Below, in pieces: positions 48,968 to 57,486 of a stretch of 64,000 nucleotides of DNA. The stretch spans positions 62,001 through 126,000 of the forward strand of contig CAVEOA010000002.1 of assembly GCA_963617205.1 (NCBI GenBank), read 5' to 3'. Source of the stretch: UBA11524 sp963617205. GTDB taxonomy: Bacteria > Bacillota > Clostridia > Christensenellales > Aristaeellaceae. The stretch's first letter is position 1. Every line of letters starts with the position of its first letter. Below the pieces are notes generated by a model that had not been told where the DNA came from, made no database searches, and worked only from the letters and a program-made list of their open reading frames with translations. The translations under genes and the position numbers were made by a program.

Positions 48968-51304
48968 TTATGCCCTTTTTCTGTTCAGCAATCGGTTCAT
49001 CAGCAGCATAACGGCGGCGGCAACCACAATCAGCGCTGCCAATGCGCCGTACTGTGCAAGCGTCATGTGCGAGAAGTAGAACACGTGGCGAAACAGGCAG
49101 ACTGCCAGCACGAAGCCTGCCGTCATCAGCGCACAAACCGCCGCACGGAGCGCCGTGAACGGCACAGATACGCTGATGAGCATCATCAGCCCGATAGCGC
49201 CGGTACACAGCGCGGCAATCGTCTTGCAGACGTCCGTTGTCCAGCCGAGGTTGATGAAGAGCATCGACAGCAGCGAGCAGATGCACACCGCCGCTGCGCC
49301 GGGAATCGCGCGTTTCAGCACCGTATGCAGGAAATTGCCCTGAATCCGCTGCGTGTTCGGCTCGAGCGTCAGCAGGAATGCGGGCAGACCAATGGTCAGC
49401 GAGGAAATCAGCGTCAGCTGAATCGGCTGGAACGGGTACTCAACCGGCAGAAACAGCGTCAGCAGCGCCAGCACGAAGGAATACAGCGTCTTGACGAGGA
49501 AGAGCGATGCGGCGCACGTGATGTTGCCGACAACGCGGCGACCCTCGGCGACAATCAGCGGCATGCTGGCAAAATCGGCATCGAGCAGGGTAAGCTGCGC
49601 CGCCTGACGGGTTGCGTCTGAACCGCCTGCCATCGCGATGGAGCAGTCTGCCGCCTTCAGTGCAGGAATGTCATTCACGCCGTCGCCGGTCATGGCGACA
49701 TGGTGTCCGCGCGCCTTCAGCGCCTCGACAAGCGCCTTCTTGCGGTCCGGCGTGACGCGCCCGAACACCGTGCAGCGCTCGCAGGCCTCCAGCAGCGAAT
49801 CGTCCGAGAGCGTAGAGGCATCGACCGCCTCCCCTTCCAGCCCGATTCGATTGGCAATCGCAGCGACCGTCTTTTCGTCATCGCCGCTGATGATTTTGAG
49901 CTGCACGCCCTGCGCGCGGAAGTAGGAGAGCGTCTCACGCGCGGAGGAGCGGATTTCGTCCGTCAGCAGGCAGAAGCCGAGCACACGCGTCACCGGCGGC
50001 GCATCGGTTTCGGTGACGCAGCCGGACGCTTCGGCCAGCACCAGCACGCGCAGCCCCTGATTCGCGTAAGCATCAAGGCGACTGCGATGCGGGGAAAGCA
50101 GCGTGTCATTCAGCACGAATGTCGGCGCGCCGAGAATCAGCGTTGTGCCGTCAGCAAAGGACACGGCGGATTTTTTCCGCTCGGACGAAAACGGAAGAAC
50201 GGCAAGCGGCTTTTCCGGGGCAATGCGGGCAACGGCGGCGCGAAGTGCCTCGAGCGTGCCGGAATGCTCCTCATCGGCGAACAGAAAGCGCGACAAGGCA
50301 GCTTTCAGCGTGTCCTCCGTGCCGGAAACAGGCACGAGCGACTGCACCGTCATCCTGCCGGTTGTGATGGTGCCAGTCTTGTCCAGGCAGAGCACATCCG
50401 CACGCGCAAGCGTTTCGATGCCGTAGAGCTCCTGCACGAGCGTGTTTCTGCGCCCGAGCTTGACAACGCCAACCGTCAGCGCAACGGAAATCAGCAGAAT
50501 CAGCCCTTCGGGAATCATGCCAATCATCGCGGCGACCGATGTCGGGATGGCGCTCGTCAGCGGCAGCTTCAGCAGGAGATACTGCTTGCAGAACAGCAGC
50601 ACACCGATGGGCAGCAGCGCGGCGCTGACAAGGCGAATCAGCTTGTTGACCTCGGTCATCAGCACGGACTTCGGACGGCGGATTTCCTTGGCGGAGCGCG
50701 TCAATCGGGCGGCATAGCTGTCGTCGCCGACGTGAACCAGCTGCGCGGTGACCGTGCCCTCCAGCAGATAGCTGCCGGACAGCAGCCAATCGCCGGTATG
50801 CTTGCGGATAGGCGTGCTTTCGCCGGTCAGCAGGGATTCGTTTGCACTCCCCGCGCCCTCGGTGACGATTGCGTCCGCCGGAATCTGGTCGCCTGCGCGG
50901 AGAATGATGAGATCCCCTTCTGCGAGCTCCTCCGGGGAACACGTGCGCTCTGTGCCGTTCCGGCGGACATGCGCGGTCGGCGCGTTCAGCAGCGACAGGC
51001 GCCGGATGGTGGCACGCGCACGCAGCTCCTGAATCGTGCCGATGAGCGTGTTCGACACGACGACGCCCAGAAACATCATGTTCCGCCAGCTTGCGACAAG
51101 CGCCAGGCACAGCGCCAGCGCAGCGTTCAGCCCATTGAACGGCGTGAACAGGTTTTCCGCGAGAATTTGCAGGGTGGATTTATCCGGTCGATGGTGGGAG
51201 ACGTTCGGCTTGCGATGCGACGCCTCCTCATCGGTCAGACCGGTTGATGGCATCGGGACGAAGTCGTCCGGCAGCTCGTTCGGGATATTCAGCGAATTTG
51301 CCAT
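48968..51304 (-). CDS. Cation-translocating P-type ATPase, CtpE-like
   Basis: A 778-residue P-type ATPase that pumps a cation across the membrane. The phosphorylated residue is Asp308 in CLDKTGTITTGRMTV. The dephosphorylation loop reads ANESLLTGESTPIRKHTGDW, the membrane ion site is MIGMIPEGLILLISVALTVG (PEGL instead of the CPC of heavy-metal pumps), and the hinge is MTGDGVNDIPALKAADCSIA. Ten helices are likely, six of them C-terminal. The N-terminus (STGLTDEEASHRK) and PEGL region resemble CtpE, a calcium pump of mycobacteria, more than MgtA or SERCA types; calcium is therefore the best guess. It is the last gene of a three-gene operon, four bases after the HAD gene. Confidence 0.9.
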   Translation of the reverse strand: MANSLNIPNELPDDFVPMPSTGLTDEEASHRKPNVSHHRPDKSTLQILAENLFTPFNGLNAALALCLALVASWRNMMFLGVVVSNTLIGTIQELRARATIRRLSLLNAPTAHVRRNGTERTCSPEELAEGDLIILRAGDQIPADAIVTEGAGSANESLLTGESTPIRKHTGDWLLSGSYLLEGTVTAQLVHVGDDSYAARLTRSAKEIRRPKSVLMTEVNKLIRLVSAALLPIGVLLFCKQYLLLKLPLTSAIPTSVAAMIGMIPEGLILLISVALTVGVVKLGRRNTLVQELYGIETLARADVLCLDKTGTITTGRMTVQSLVPVSGTEDTLKAALSRFLFADEEHSGTLEALRAAVARIAPEKPLAVLPFSSERKKSAVSFADGTTLILGAPTFVLNDTLLSPHRSRLDAYANQGLRVLVLAEASGCVTETDAPPVTRVLGFCLLTDEIRSSARETLSYFRAQGVQLKIISGDDEKTVAAIANRIGLEGEAVDASTLSDDSLLEACERCTVFGRVTPDRKKALVEALKARGHHVAMTGDGVNDIPALKAADCSIAMAGGSDATRQAAQLTLLDADFASMPLIVAEGRRVVGNITCAASLFLVKTLYSFVLALLTLFLPVEYPFQPIQLTLISSLTIGLPAFLLTLEPNTQRIQGNFLHTVLKRAIPGAAAVCICSLLSMLFINLGWTTDVCKTIAALCTGAIGLMMLISVSVPFTALRAAVCALMTAGFVLAVCLFRHVFYFSHMTLAQYGALAALIVVAAAVMLLMNRLLNRKRA

Positions 51305-51307
51305 GCG

Positions 51308-51940
51308 TCACGCCCCCAAATACTCAGCGGCGGCACGCAGCGACGGCAGCACGGTCGCGTCCGGCACCGTATGAAGCACCTCATCGCACTGATGTCCGCC
51401 GGAAATCAGCAGGCAGCGGCAGCAGATGGCGCGTGCAACTTCCGCATCATGATCCGTATCGCCGATGAACACGGCATCCTCCGGCGAAAGTCCTGCATCG
51501 CGCAGGTAGCCTTTCGCCAGCTCTACCTTCGACACGGCGAACACGTTGCTCAAGCCAAGCACCGCGTCAAACATGCCGTCCAGCGCCGGAAAACGGGCGA
51601 CCTGTGCGCGAAGCTGATCGACCTGGCTTGCGGAGACGATTACCTGATGGAAGCCGGCATCATGGAAGCGGCGGAGCGCCTCGGCAGCCTGCTCATGGAG
51701 CGAGGCAAGCGCGAACTCAGCCACATAGCCCTCGTTCCACTCCTTCGCGACCATGGGGAAATCCTCATCTGACACGCCAATCTGGTCATAATACGTCTTG
51801 ACGGGAAAGCGGAAAATGCGCCGGTATTCCTCGACGCTCGTCAGGCGGTAGCCATGGCGCGAGAATACCTCGTTGTTGACCTTGACAACAAGCGGTACGT
51901 CGCTGAGCAGCGTACCGTTCCAGTCCCACAGGATGGTCAT
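51308..51940 (-). CDS. HAD family hydrolase (phosphoglycolate-phosphatase-like)
   Basis: A 210-residue HAD phosphatase. Motif I is ILWDWNGTLLSD, in which the nucleophile Asp5 is kept but the second aspartate (the general acid in most phosphatases) is Asn, a variant shared by a subgroup of Gph-like proteins. Motif II is IVSAS, motif III lysine is in NVFAVSKVELAKGYL and motif IV is AVFIGDTDHDAEVAR. A four-helix cap is inserted after motif I. AAGGAGG precedes the ATG. The substrate is not known. It lies between the LOG-family gene and the ATPase in one operon. Confidence 0.85.
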   Translation of the reverse strand: MTILWDWNGTLLSDVPLVVKVNNEVFSRHGYRLTSVEEYRRIFRFPVKTYYDQIGVSDEDFPMVAKEWNEGYVAEFALASLHEQAAEALRRFHDAGFHQVIVSASQVDQLRAQVARFPALDGMFDAVLGLSNVFAVSKVELAKGYLRDAGLSPEDAVFIGDTDHDAEVARAICCRCLLISGGHQCDEVLHTVPDATVLPSLRAAAEYLGA

Positions 51941-51951
51941 GCGGAACCTCC

Positions 51952-52494
51952 TTATTTGCTATGAACCGAAATAAGCTGCCTGAGCTGCACCATATCATCC
52001 GCAAAGGCAATCTGACGCTGCTTTTCGGGCGTGGACAATCCTTCTGCCGTCATGCGGCTGAGCAGCGTGCGCAGCCCCTCATAAAAGCCGTTCAGGTTAT
52101 AGAGGATAATTGGCTTATCCTGAAACCCGATGGCATTGCAGGACAGCACCTCGGCAATTTCCTCGAGCGTGCCCGTGCCGCCGGGAAATGCAACAAACAC
52201 ATCGCCCAGCGCCATCAGCTTTGCCTTGCGCTCCGCCATGTCGTGCGTGACGATCAGCTCTGTCAGCCCCTCGAGCTGTGCAGCGCGCTCGATAAAAAAC
52301 TGCGGCTCAACGCCGGTAACGCATCCGCCTTCATGCAGCGCACTTTCCGCCAGCAGCCCCATTAAGCCGGAGCGTGAGCCGCCGTAAACCAGATGGTAAC
52401 CGTTCCTGGCAATCCATGCGCCGAGCTCCTGCACCGCAGCGGCAAGCGCCGGATCGTTTCCTTCATTCGAGCCGAGAAAAACAGTGATGTTCAT
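51952..52494 (-). CDS. LOG-family protein (nucleoside 5'-monophosphate phosphoribohydrolase-like)
   Basis: A 180-residue Rossmann-fold protein of the LOG/TIGR00730 family, many members of which cleave ribose 5-phosphate from nucleotides including cytokinin ribotides. Key motifs are VYGGSRSGLMGLLAESAL near residue 35 and the strictly conserved FVAFPGGTGTLEEIAEVLSC near 102, together with the helix that carries the arginine in MAERKAKLM. GAGGAGG precedes the ATG and a promoter lies at 52516-52544. It is the first gene of the operon. Confidence 0.93.
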   Translation of the reverse strand: MNITVFLGSNEGNDPALAAAVQELGAWIARNGYHLVYGGSRSGLMGLLAESALHEGGCVTGVEPQFFIERAAQLEGLTELIVTHDMAERKAKLMALGDVFVAFPGGTGTLEEIAEVLSCNAIGFQDKPIILYNLNGFYEGLRTLLSRMTAEGLSTPEKQRQIAFADDMVQLRQLISVHSK

Positions 52495-52515
52495 GCGTAA
52501 TCCTCCTCAGGGGAT

Positions 52516-52544
52516 AGTATAGCAGACAGACGGAAGAAAATCAA
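52516..52544 (-). promoter_or_regulatory. Promoter of the LOG/HAD/ATPase operon
   Basis: Minus strand TTGATT (52539-52544), 17 bases, TATACT (52516-52521), 22 bases before the start codon of the LOG gene. Confidence 0.7.
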
Positions 52545-52590
52545 CGAAAATGGAAGTTAAGACACCCCCCTCGCAACCGAATCCTGTAAC

Positions 52591-52618
52591 TTGCTTTTCA
52601 CGCCCTTCGCGTTATGAT
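52591..52618 (+). promoter_or_regulatory. Likely promoter of the diguanylate cyclase gene
   Basis: TTGCTT (52591-52596), 16 bases, TATGAT (52613-52618). It is divergent from the LOG promoter. Confidence 0.5.
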
Positions 52619-52690
52619 AGAATGGATTGAAGGAAGAATCGGCTTCCTTCCGGAGCAGGACAGCGATGACCGCAGACCGGTCAATGGAAC

Positions 52691-53767
52691 ATGCAAATGA
52701 AAGAGATGTATACGGCGACTATTGTGCTGGCAATCTTCTCCATGGGGATTATGCTTTTGGCAACTCATGACGGCATCACAAAAAAAACGCGTCAGACGAA
52801 GTATCTGCGCGTGCTGTATATGGTGATTATGCTGTGCGCAATATGCGAATGGTCAGGCGTCATGCTCGATGGCACAAAACCGTCGCTCATTCCGCTGCAC
52901 TGCTTTGTGAAGGTGGTTGAGCTAAGCATCGCGCCGCTCATCGGCGTTGTCGCCGGTACGGTCATCCATAAAAGTCCGAAATTCATTATGCGTGCCGTGA
53001 TGGTTTTTGCCTTCCTGCATGCGCTTCTGATTACCATCTCCGCACGGACAGGCTATATTTTTTACGTTGACGCGGACAACGTGTATCACCACGGCTCGCA
53101 TTATTTCCTCTACAGCATCGCCTACGGGCTGAGTGCCGTGTTCTTCCTCGTGCAGGTGTACATCGCCAGCCTGACATATCAATTTTCCGGCAGCAAGCAG
53201 CTCGTTTGGGCGACCTTCTTCGTCGTCGCAGGATTGCTGACGCAGCTGTTCTTTCCGAGCATCAAGATCGACTGGATTACCATTGCCATCGCGACGCTGA
53301 TGCTATCGAAATTCTCCAGCGACATGCTCTTTCTGACGGATGGTCTGACGGAGCTGCTGAACCGCCGCGGATACGACCATTTTCTCGAACGGCTGCATGG
53401 TCCGGCCGTGTTCATCTTGCTGGATATCGACCTGTTCAAGGATGTCAACGACAAGCACGGACATCAGGCAGGCGATATCTGCCTGCAAACGGTTGCGGCG
53501 TGCATCCGCAAGGCTTACGGTGCGCACGGGCTGTGCTTCCGCACCGGCGGCGATGAATTCTGCGTGGCGGTGCTGCGCAGGCGCAATCAGTACGCCTCGA
53601 TGACAACGCATTTCCTTGGGCTGATGACCGCTGCAAGGCAGGAAAACCCGACAATTCCGACCGTTTCCTATGGGTATGCGTACTATTTCCCCGGTGGAGA
53701 TGACAAGGCAGAGGTGCTGGCCAAGGCGGATGCGATGCTGTATGCGTATAAGGAGCAGCATCGCTGA
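52691..53767 (+). CDS. Membrane diguanylate cyclase (GGDEF)
   Basis: A 358-residue protein with about six N-terminal membrane helices (residues 7-215) and a C-terminal GGDEF domain that makes cyclic di-GMP from two GTP. The active-site loop is intact (FRTGGDEFCVAVL), with the upstream metal and nucleotide motifs FLTDGLTELLNRRGYD, ILLDIDLFKDVNDKHGHQAG. No RxxD inhibition site is seen at the usual place just before GGDEF, so product feedback may be absent. In-frame ATGs at 52691, 52697 and 52706 are all possible starts; none has a strong ribosome site. No EAL or HD-GYP phosphodiesterase or PilZ receptor gene is in the window. Its stop codon lies inside a 16-bp tandem repeat. Confidence 0.9.
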   Translation: MQMKEMYTATIVLAIFSMGIMLLATHDGITKKTRQTKYLRVLYMVIMLCAICEWSGVMLDGTKPSLIPLHCFVKVVELSIAPLIGVVAGTVIHKSPKFIMRAVMVFAFLHALLITISARTGYIFYVDADNVYHHGSHYFLYSIAYGLSAVFFLVQVYIASLTYQFSGSKQLVWATFFVVAGLLTQLFFPSIKIDWITIAIATLMLSKFSSDMLFLTDGLTELLNRRGYDHFLERLHGPAVFILLDIDLFKDVNDKHGHQAGDICLQTVAACIRKAYGAHGLCFRTGGDEFCVAVLRRRNQYASMTTHFLGLMTAARQENPTIPTVSYGYAYYFPGGDDKAEVLAKADAMLYAYKEQHR

Positions 53768-53838
53768 GCAGCAGCATCGCTGCGTAACAGCATCGCTGAG
53801 CAGCAGCATCGCTGCGTAACAGCATCGCTGCGTGGCAG
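53759..53838. repeat. Five-copy 16-bp tandem repeat at the end of the cyclase gene
   Basis: Units read CATCGCTGAGCAGCAG and CATCGCTGCGTAACAG in the order A-B-A-B-B' (53759, 53775, 53791, 53807, 53823). The first unit contains the last two codons and the stop of the cyclase. The core CATCGCTG also occurs in the loop of the terminator that follows. Copy number is likely to vary between strains. Confidence 0.9.
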
Positions 53839-53880
53839 CAACCACAAGCGCAAAACCCATCCGACCGTCTCAATCGCATA

Positions 53881-53919
53881 AAAAAAGGGTGCGCATCGCT
53901 GCGCACCCTCTTTTGTTTT
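53881..53919. terminator. Bidirectional terminator
   Basis: GGGTGCGC (53887-53894) pairs with GCGCACCC (53901-53908), flanked by a run of A on the left and CTCTTTTGTTTT on the right. It ends both the cyclase gene and the minus-strand sugar operon. Confidence 0.9.
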
Positions 53920-53922
53920 GGA

Positions 53923-55728
53923 TTACTCTGCGGCTTCGAGCTCGTTGATTTCCTGAGTCAGCTGCCACTTCGTCGCGGCTTCGCCCTTGGACCATTCGAG
54001 GCAGTCCGCATAGCCGTAGCTGTTGCACTGATTGATCATGTTGCGGATATGCATCTCGAACTCGGCGTCAGCCTTGGCGTAAATCGCCAGCCAGCTGTTG
54101 GTGGTGATGCTCTTTGCGCACTGCTCCCACTTGACCTTCAGCGTGTCGTCCTTGGAGGCCTCGGAGTAGGACAGATCGGGCATCACGGTATAACGACCGA
54201 TGTTCTCGAAGTAGATGTCAGCAAGGCTTGCATTCGCCCAGCTGCGCCAGTCCTCCTGAATCGGGTAGGACACGGCGTTCTGCACGGACACCCAGGTATC
54301 CTTGTTGAAGGCTTCGCCCAGCTTGCCGTCGGGGTTGATGGCGTCCTTGGTGTAGGTGGTGTTGTTCGCCTGGATGCAGCCGTCGTTGAAGTTGCCGGAG
54401 AGCGTGTAGGTCTTGCCGGTGTACGGAGAAGTCCATTCCACGCCGGTCAGGTCATGCTTGGTATCCTTGTTGCACTCGTCGCCGAGCTCGGTGAAGTACA
54501 TGCCGCCGTTCTCGTCGTAATCCCACATCAGGCCGCGCGGACCATACCACATGGTCATGGAGCCTTCGGGCGTTGCAAGGAAGTCGAGGATAGCGAGGCA
54601 CAGCTCCGGATATTCCGCCTTGGCGCCGACGGACCAGATGCGGTTGCCGCCCAGCGTGGACAGACCGTAGACAATCGGGGATGCCTCATCCGGCACGCGG
54701 GCGTACATCATCTTGCCCTCGGAGAGGTGCGCGGTGGTGTTGTAAACCATGGAGGAAGCGTAGTTGAAGATGCCCCAGAACACGCCGCCGACCTTGACCT
54801 TCTGACCCATCTCGTCGTAGGTCTGGGTCATGGAGTTCGGGTCAAGCAGACCTTCGCGGTACAGCTTGTTGTAGAAGCGGAGCATCTCGATGTACGGACC
54901 ATTCTCGTCCAGCGCATCGTAGTAGTCGCCGGTGTTGGGATCGTAGAGACCGAAGCCCAGCTCGTCGAAGCCGTAGTACGCCGTCGCGGTTGCCTTGACG
55001 TACATCACGAGATTGCCGTCCCAGTCAGGCCACAGGGACGCGGCATACGTTTCGTTGCCCAGCTCGTCCTTCGGGCAGATTTCCTTCATCTGCTTGAAGA
55101 CTTCGATCAGGTCGTCGAGATTCTTGATTTCCGGATAGCCCAGCTGAGAATACAGATCCCAGCGGAGATCCCAGGAGTACATGAAGGAGCGATGACCGCC
55201 GCGGGAGGTGCCGACGTCCATGCCGAAGCCATAGAGGTTGCCGTCGTCCTCGGACACCTGACGGTTGGAAGCCAGCGCATCCGCATAATTCGTCCAGATG
55301 TAGGGCGCATAGGTTTCCGCAAGGTCATCCTCGTCCCACTCCAGCAGCAGACCGTTGCTGATTGCCTGCTTGTAGTGTTCGCCGTTGTTGCCCCAGACGA
55401 CGATGTCGCCGAGGTTGCCGGCCTGTGTGCGGGTCTGGTAGGTGCCGTCCTGCTCAGGAATGATGACGAGCTCAACATTGAACAGGTCCTTGAGCAGCGT
55501 TGCGCCCCAGCCGGTCTGACGGCCGGAGTAGTTTGCCAGCTGGCTGTAGACCTCAATCTGGATGGGATCGCCGTCCATATCGATGATATCGTAGATGTCG
55601 CTCGACACAGCGTAGTACGGGATGCCAGAGGGATTATCCACGGTGGTGGATTCCGCCAGTGCAGGCATAACGCCCAGAAGCATGGTCAGAGCCATCATCA
55701 AGGCAAGCAGACGGGTGAATTTGCGCAT
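53923..55728 (-). CDS. Extracellular solute-binding protein, LplA type
   Basis: A 601-residue secreted binding protein for the LplBC-type permeases encoded upstream on the same strand. The signal peptide (residues 1-25) is MRKFTRLLALMMALTMLLGV then MPALAE; there is no lipobox cysteine, so it may be released or held by another partner. The mature protein resembles LplA/YtcQ proteins: DIIDMDGDPIQIEVYSQLAN near residue 48, LKDLFNVELVIIPEQDG near 83, and LEWDEDDLAETYAPYIWTNY near 135. Aromatic-rich segments near 390-440 (WYGPRGLMWDYDENGGMYFT) are typical of sugar binding. AAAGGAG precedes the ATG. A 650-base hairpin array separates it from the permease gene. The ligand is unknown. Confidence 0.9.
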   Translation of the reverse strand: MRKFTRLLALMMALTMLLGVMPALAESTTVDNPSGIPYYAVSSDIYDIIDMDGDPIQIEVYSQLANYSGRQTGWGATLLKDLFNVELVIIPEQDGTYQTRTQAGNLGDIVVWGNNGEHYKQAISNGLLLEWDEDDLAETYAPYIWTNYADALASNRQVSEDDGNLYGFGMDVGTSRGGHRSFMYSWDLRWDLYSQLGYPEIKNLDDLIEVFKQMKEICPKDELGNETYAASLWPDWDGNLVMYVKATATAYYGFDELGFGLYDPNTGDYYDALDENGPYIEMLRFYNKLYREGLLDPNSMTQTYDEMGQKVKVGGVFWGIFNYASSMVYNTTAHLSEGKMMYARVPDEASPIVYGLSTLGGNRIWSVGAKAEYPELCLAILDFLATPEGSMTMWYGPRGLMWDYDENGGMYFTELGDECNKDTKHDLTGVEWTSPYTGKTYTLSGNFNDGCIQANNTTYTKDAINPDGKLGEAFNKDTWVSVQNAVSYPIQEDWRSWANASLADIYFENIGRYTVMPDLSYSEASKDDTLKVKWEQCAKSITTNSWLAIYAKADAEFEMHIRNMINQCNSYGYADCLEWSKGEAATKWQLTQEINELEAAE

Positions 55729-55810
55729 GTTTCATGCACTCCTTTCTGGTAGTGAAAAATGAAGCATATCCCGCGGACATGCAGACAACCGAAATTGGGT
55801 GTAAACCTTC

Positions 55811-56470
55811 CAGAGGGCTTTCCGGTCGCAGACTTCGTCTGATTTCTGTCTGGACTCCTTCGGTGCACTCCCATGTGAGTTGATTTGTGATGAAGCTATT
55901 TTTTGTTTCTCTCAAAGTCAACTTGGGAAATGTGCATTGCCGAAGGGTGCAGGGGCGACCGCGGACTTCATCCGTTTTTCAGCCCCTGCATTCTTGTTCC
56001 TTATAAAGTCAACTTTGGTCTGCTTCCCAGAGGGCTTTGCGGTCGCCCTCTGGACTCCTTCGCATTGCACTCCCATGTATGTTGATTTGCAATGAAACTG
56101 TTTGATTTTCGCTTCACACATAGTCAACTTTGGAAATGTGCATTGCCGAATGGTGCAGGGGCGACCGGAAAGCCCCTGCATTCTTGCTCCTTATAAGGTC
56201 AACTTTGGCGTGCTTCCCAGAGGGCTTTGCGGTCGCCCTCTGGACTCCTTCGCATATGCACTCCCATGTGAGTTGATTTCTAATGGAACTGTTTGATTTT
56301 CGTTTCACACATAGTCAACTTTGGAAATGTGCATTTCCGAAGGGTGCAGGGGCGACCGGAAAGCCCCTGCATTCTTGTCCCTTATAAAGTCAACTTTGAC
56401 TGTGGTGACAAGGGGGCTTTCCGATCGCAGACTTCGTCTGATTTCTTTCTTGACCCCTTCGGTGCACGCC
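55811..56470. repeat. Array of about 190-218-bp hairpin-forming repeats
   Basis: Units start at about 55811, 56029, 56218 and 56412. Each contains hairpin A, CCAGAGGGC with GCCCTCTGG (56027-56035/56045-56053 and 56217-56225/56235-56243), and, in the full units, hairpin B, TGCAGGGGC with GCCCCTGCA (56154-56162/56172-56180 and 56345-56353/56363-56371), with GTCAACTTTGG elements and a GCACTCCCATGT block between them. In the first and last units hairpin A carries an extra GCAGACTTCGTCTG stem. No gene is supported here. The array sits between lplC-like and binding-protein genes of one operon, covering most of the 55729-56514 gap. Confidence 0.9.
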
Positions 56471-56514
56471 CATGTTACAATGCTGTATCGCAGCTTGAAC
56501 GGGCGTGCAGAGAA

Positions 56515-57471
56515 TCAGCCCTTCACGGCGCCGAGCATGATGCCCTTGACGAAGAAGCGCTGCATGAAGGGGTAAACCAGCAGAATCGGGATGATGGAAA
56601 CCATGGCAACCGTGTACTTGACAACACGGGAGCTGAGCATGTTCTCCGCTGCCTGCGTGGACAGACCGCCCGATCCGCTGACAAGCGCCTGCAGGTTCGA
56701 GGACTGGTTCAGGTACACGTACAGGCGATGCTGCAGGGTGTACAGCTCCGGCTTGGAGGACATCAGCAGCAGCGAATCCTGGAAGGAGTTCCAGTTGCCG
56801 ACGGCGCCGAAAATTGCGATGGTCGCCAGAATCGGCACGGACAGCGGCAGGATGATCTTCAGGAAGACAATCGGCGTGTTTGCGCCGTCGATGACTGCGG
56901 ATTCCTCCAGCGAGGCAGGAATCGACTCGATATACGTCTTGACGAGGATAATGTTGTACGGCGCGATCATGCCCGGCAGGATGTACGCGAGGAAGTTGTT
57001 CGTCAGACCCAGCATCAGCATGTTCATGTACCACGGAATCAGACCGGCATTGAAGTACATGGTGATGACGAGTGCGCGGTACATCAGCGAGCGATGCCAC
57101 ATCTTTTTCTTCGTAACCAGATAACCTGCCCATGCGCTGACGATAACCATCAGTGCCGTGCCGACGATGGTACGGGCGACGGTGACGATAATGGAGGAGC
57201 CAAGGTCCGCCACATCACGCAGCGCGATGTAGTTCTGGAAGTGGACGCCAATCGGCCAGAAGTTGACGAGGCCGCTCGTTACCGCATCGTTGCTGGAAAT
57301 GGTGTTGATGAACAGGTAGTAGAACGGGAACACGCACAGCAGCGTGAATAACGCAAAGAGGATGTACAGGAATACGTCAAAGATGATGTCGCCTGCGGAG
57401 CGGCGAATCTTGTTGTTGTGTCCGTCATGCGCGATCTGCACCTTGCCATGATGCTTCATCGTTGTTTCCAT
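56515..57471 (-). CDS. Carbohydrate ABC transporter permease, LplC/YtcP type
   Basis: A 318-residue membrane subunit. The N-terminus is hydrophilic (METTMKHHGKVQIAHDGHNN) and leads into DIIFDVFLYILFALFTLLCV, the first helix. An LplC-like external segment reads YYLFINTISSNDAV, the docking loop is PASLEESAVIDGANTPIVFL near residue 217, and the C-terminus RFFVKGIMLGAVKG is typical. Six helices are apparent. It lies 15 bases after the LplB-like gene and, via the hairpin array, upstream of the binding-protein gene. Its C-terminal motif is closely similar to that of the permease at the start of the window. Confidence 0.93.
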   Translation of the reverse strand: METTMKHHGKVQIAHDGHNNKIRRSAGDIIFDVFLYILFALFTLLCVFPFYYLFINTISSNDAVTSGLVNFWPIGVHFQNYIALRDVADLGSSIIVTVARTIVGTALMVIVSAWAGYLVTKKKMWHRSLMYRALVITMYFNAGLIPWYMNMLMLGLTNNFLAYILPGMIAPYNIILVKTYIESIPASLEESAVIDGANTPIVFLKIILPLSVPILATIAIFGAVGNWNSFQDSLLLMSSKPELYTLQHRLYVYLNQSSNLQALVSGSGGLSTQAAENMLSSRVVKYTVAMVSIIPILLVYPFMQRFFVKGIMLGAVKG

Positions 57472-57486
57472 TGCTGCTCCACCCCC

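Noticed and set aside
48822..49079. 85-residue plus-strand frame after the CFI-box gene
   Set aside because: Its second half is antisense to the P-type ATPase and the first part runs through a hairpin; no family or good ribosome site.
54049..55752. 567-residue plus-strand open frame opposite the LplA-like gene
   Set aside because: Antisense shadow of the binding protein; no motif or ribosome site.
55811..56470. CRISPR-like appearance of the repeat array
   Set aside because: Units are about 190-218 bp, contain diverged hairpins and have no uniform short repeats with unique spacers; no cas gene is near.
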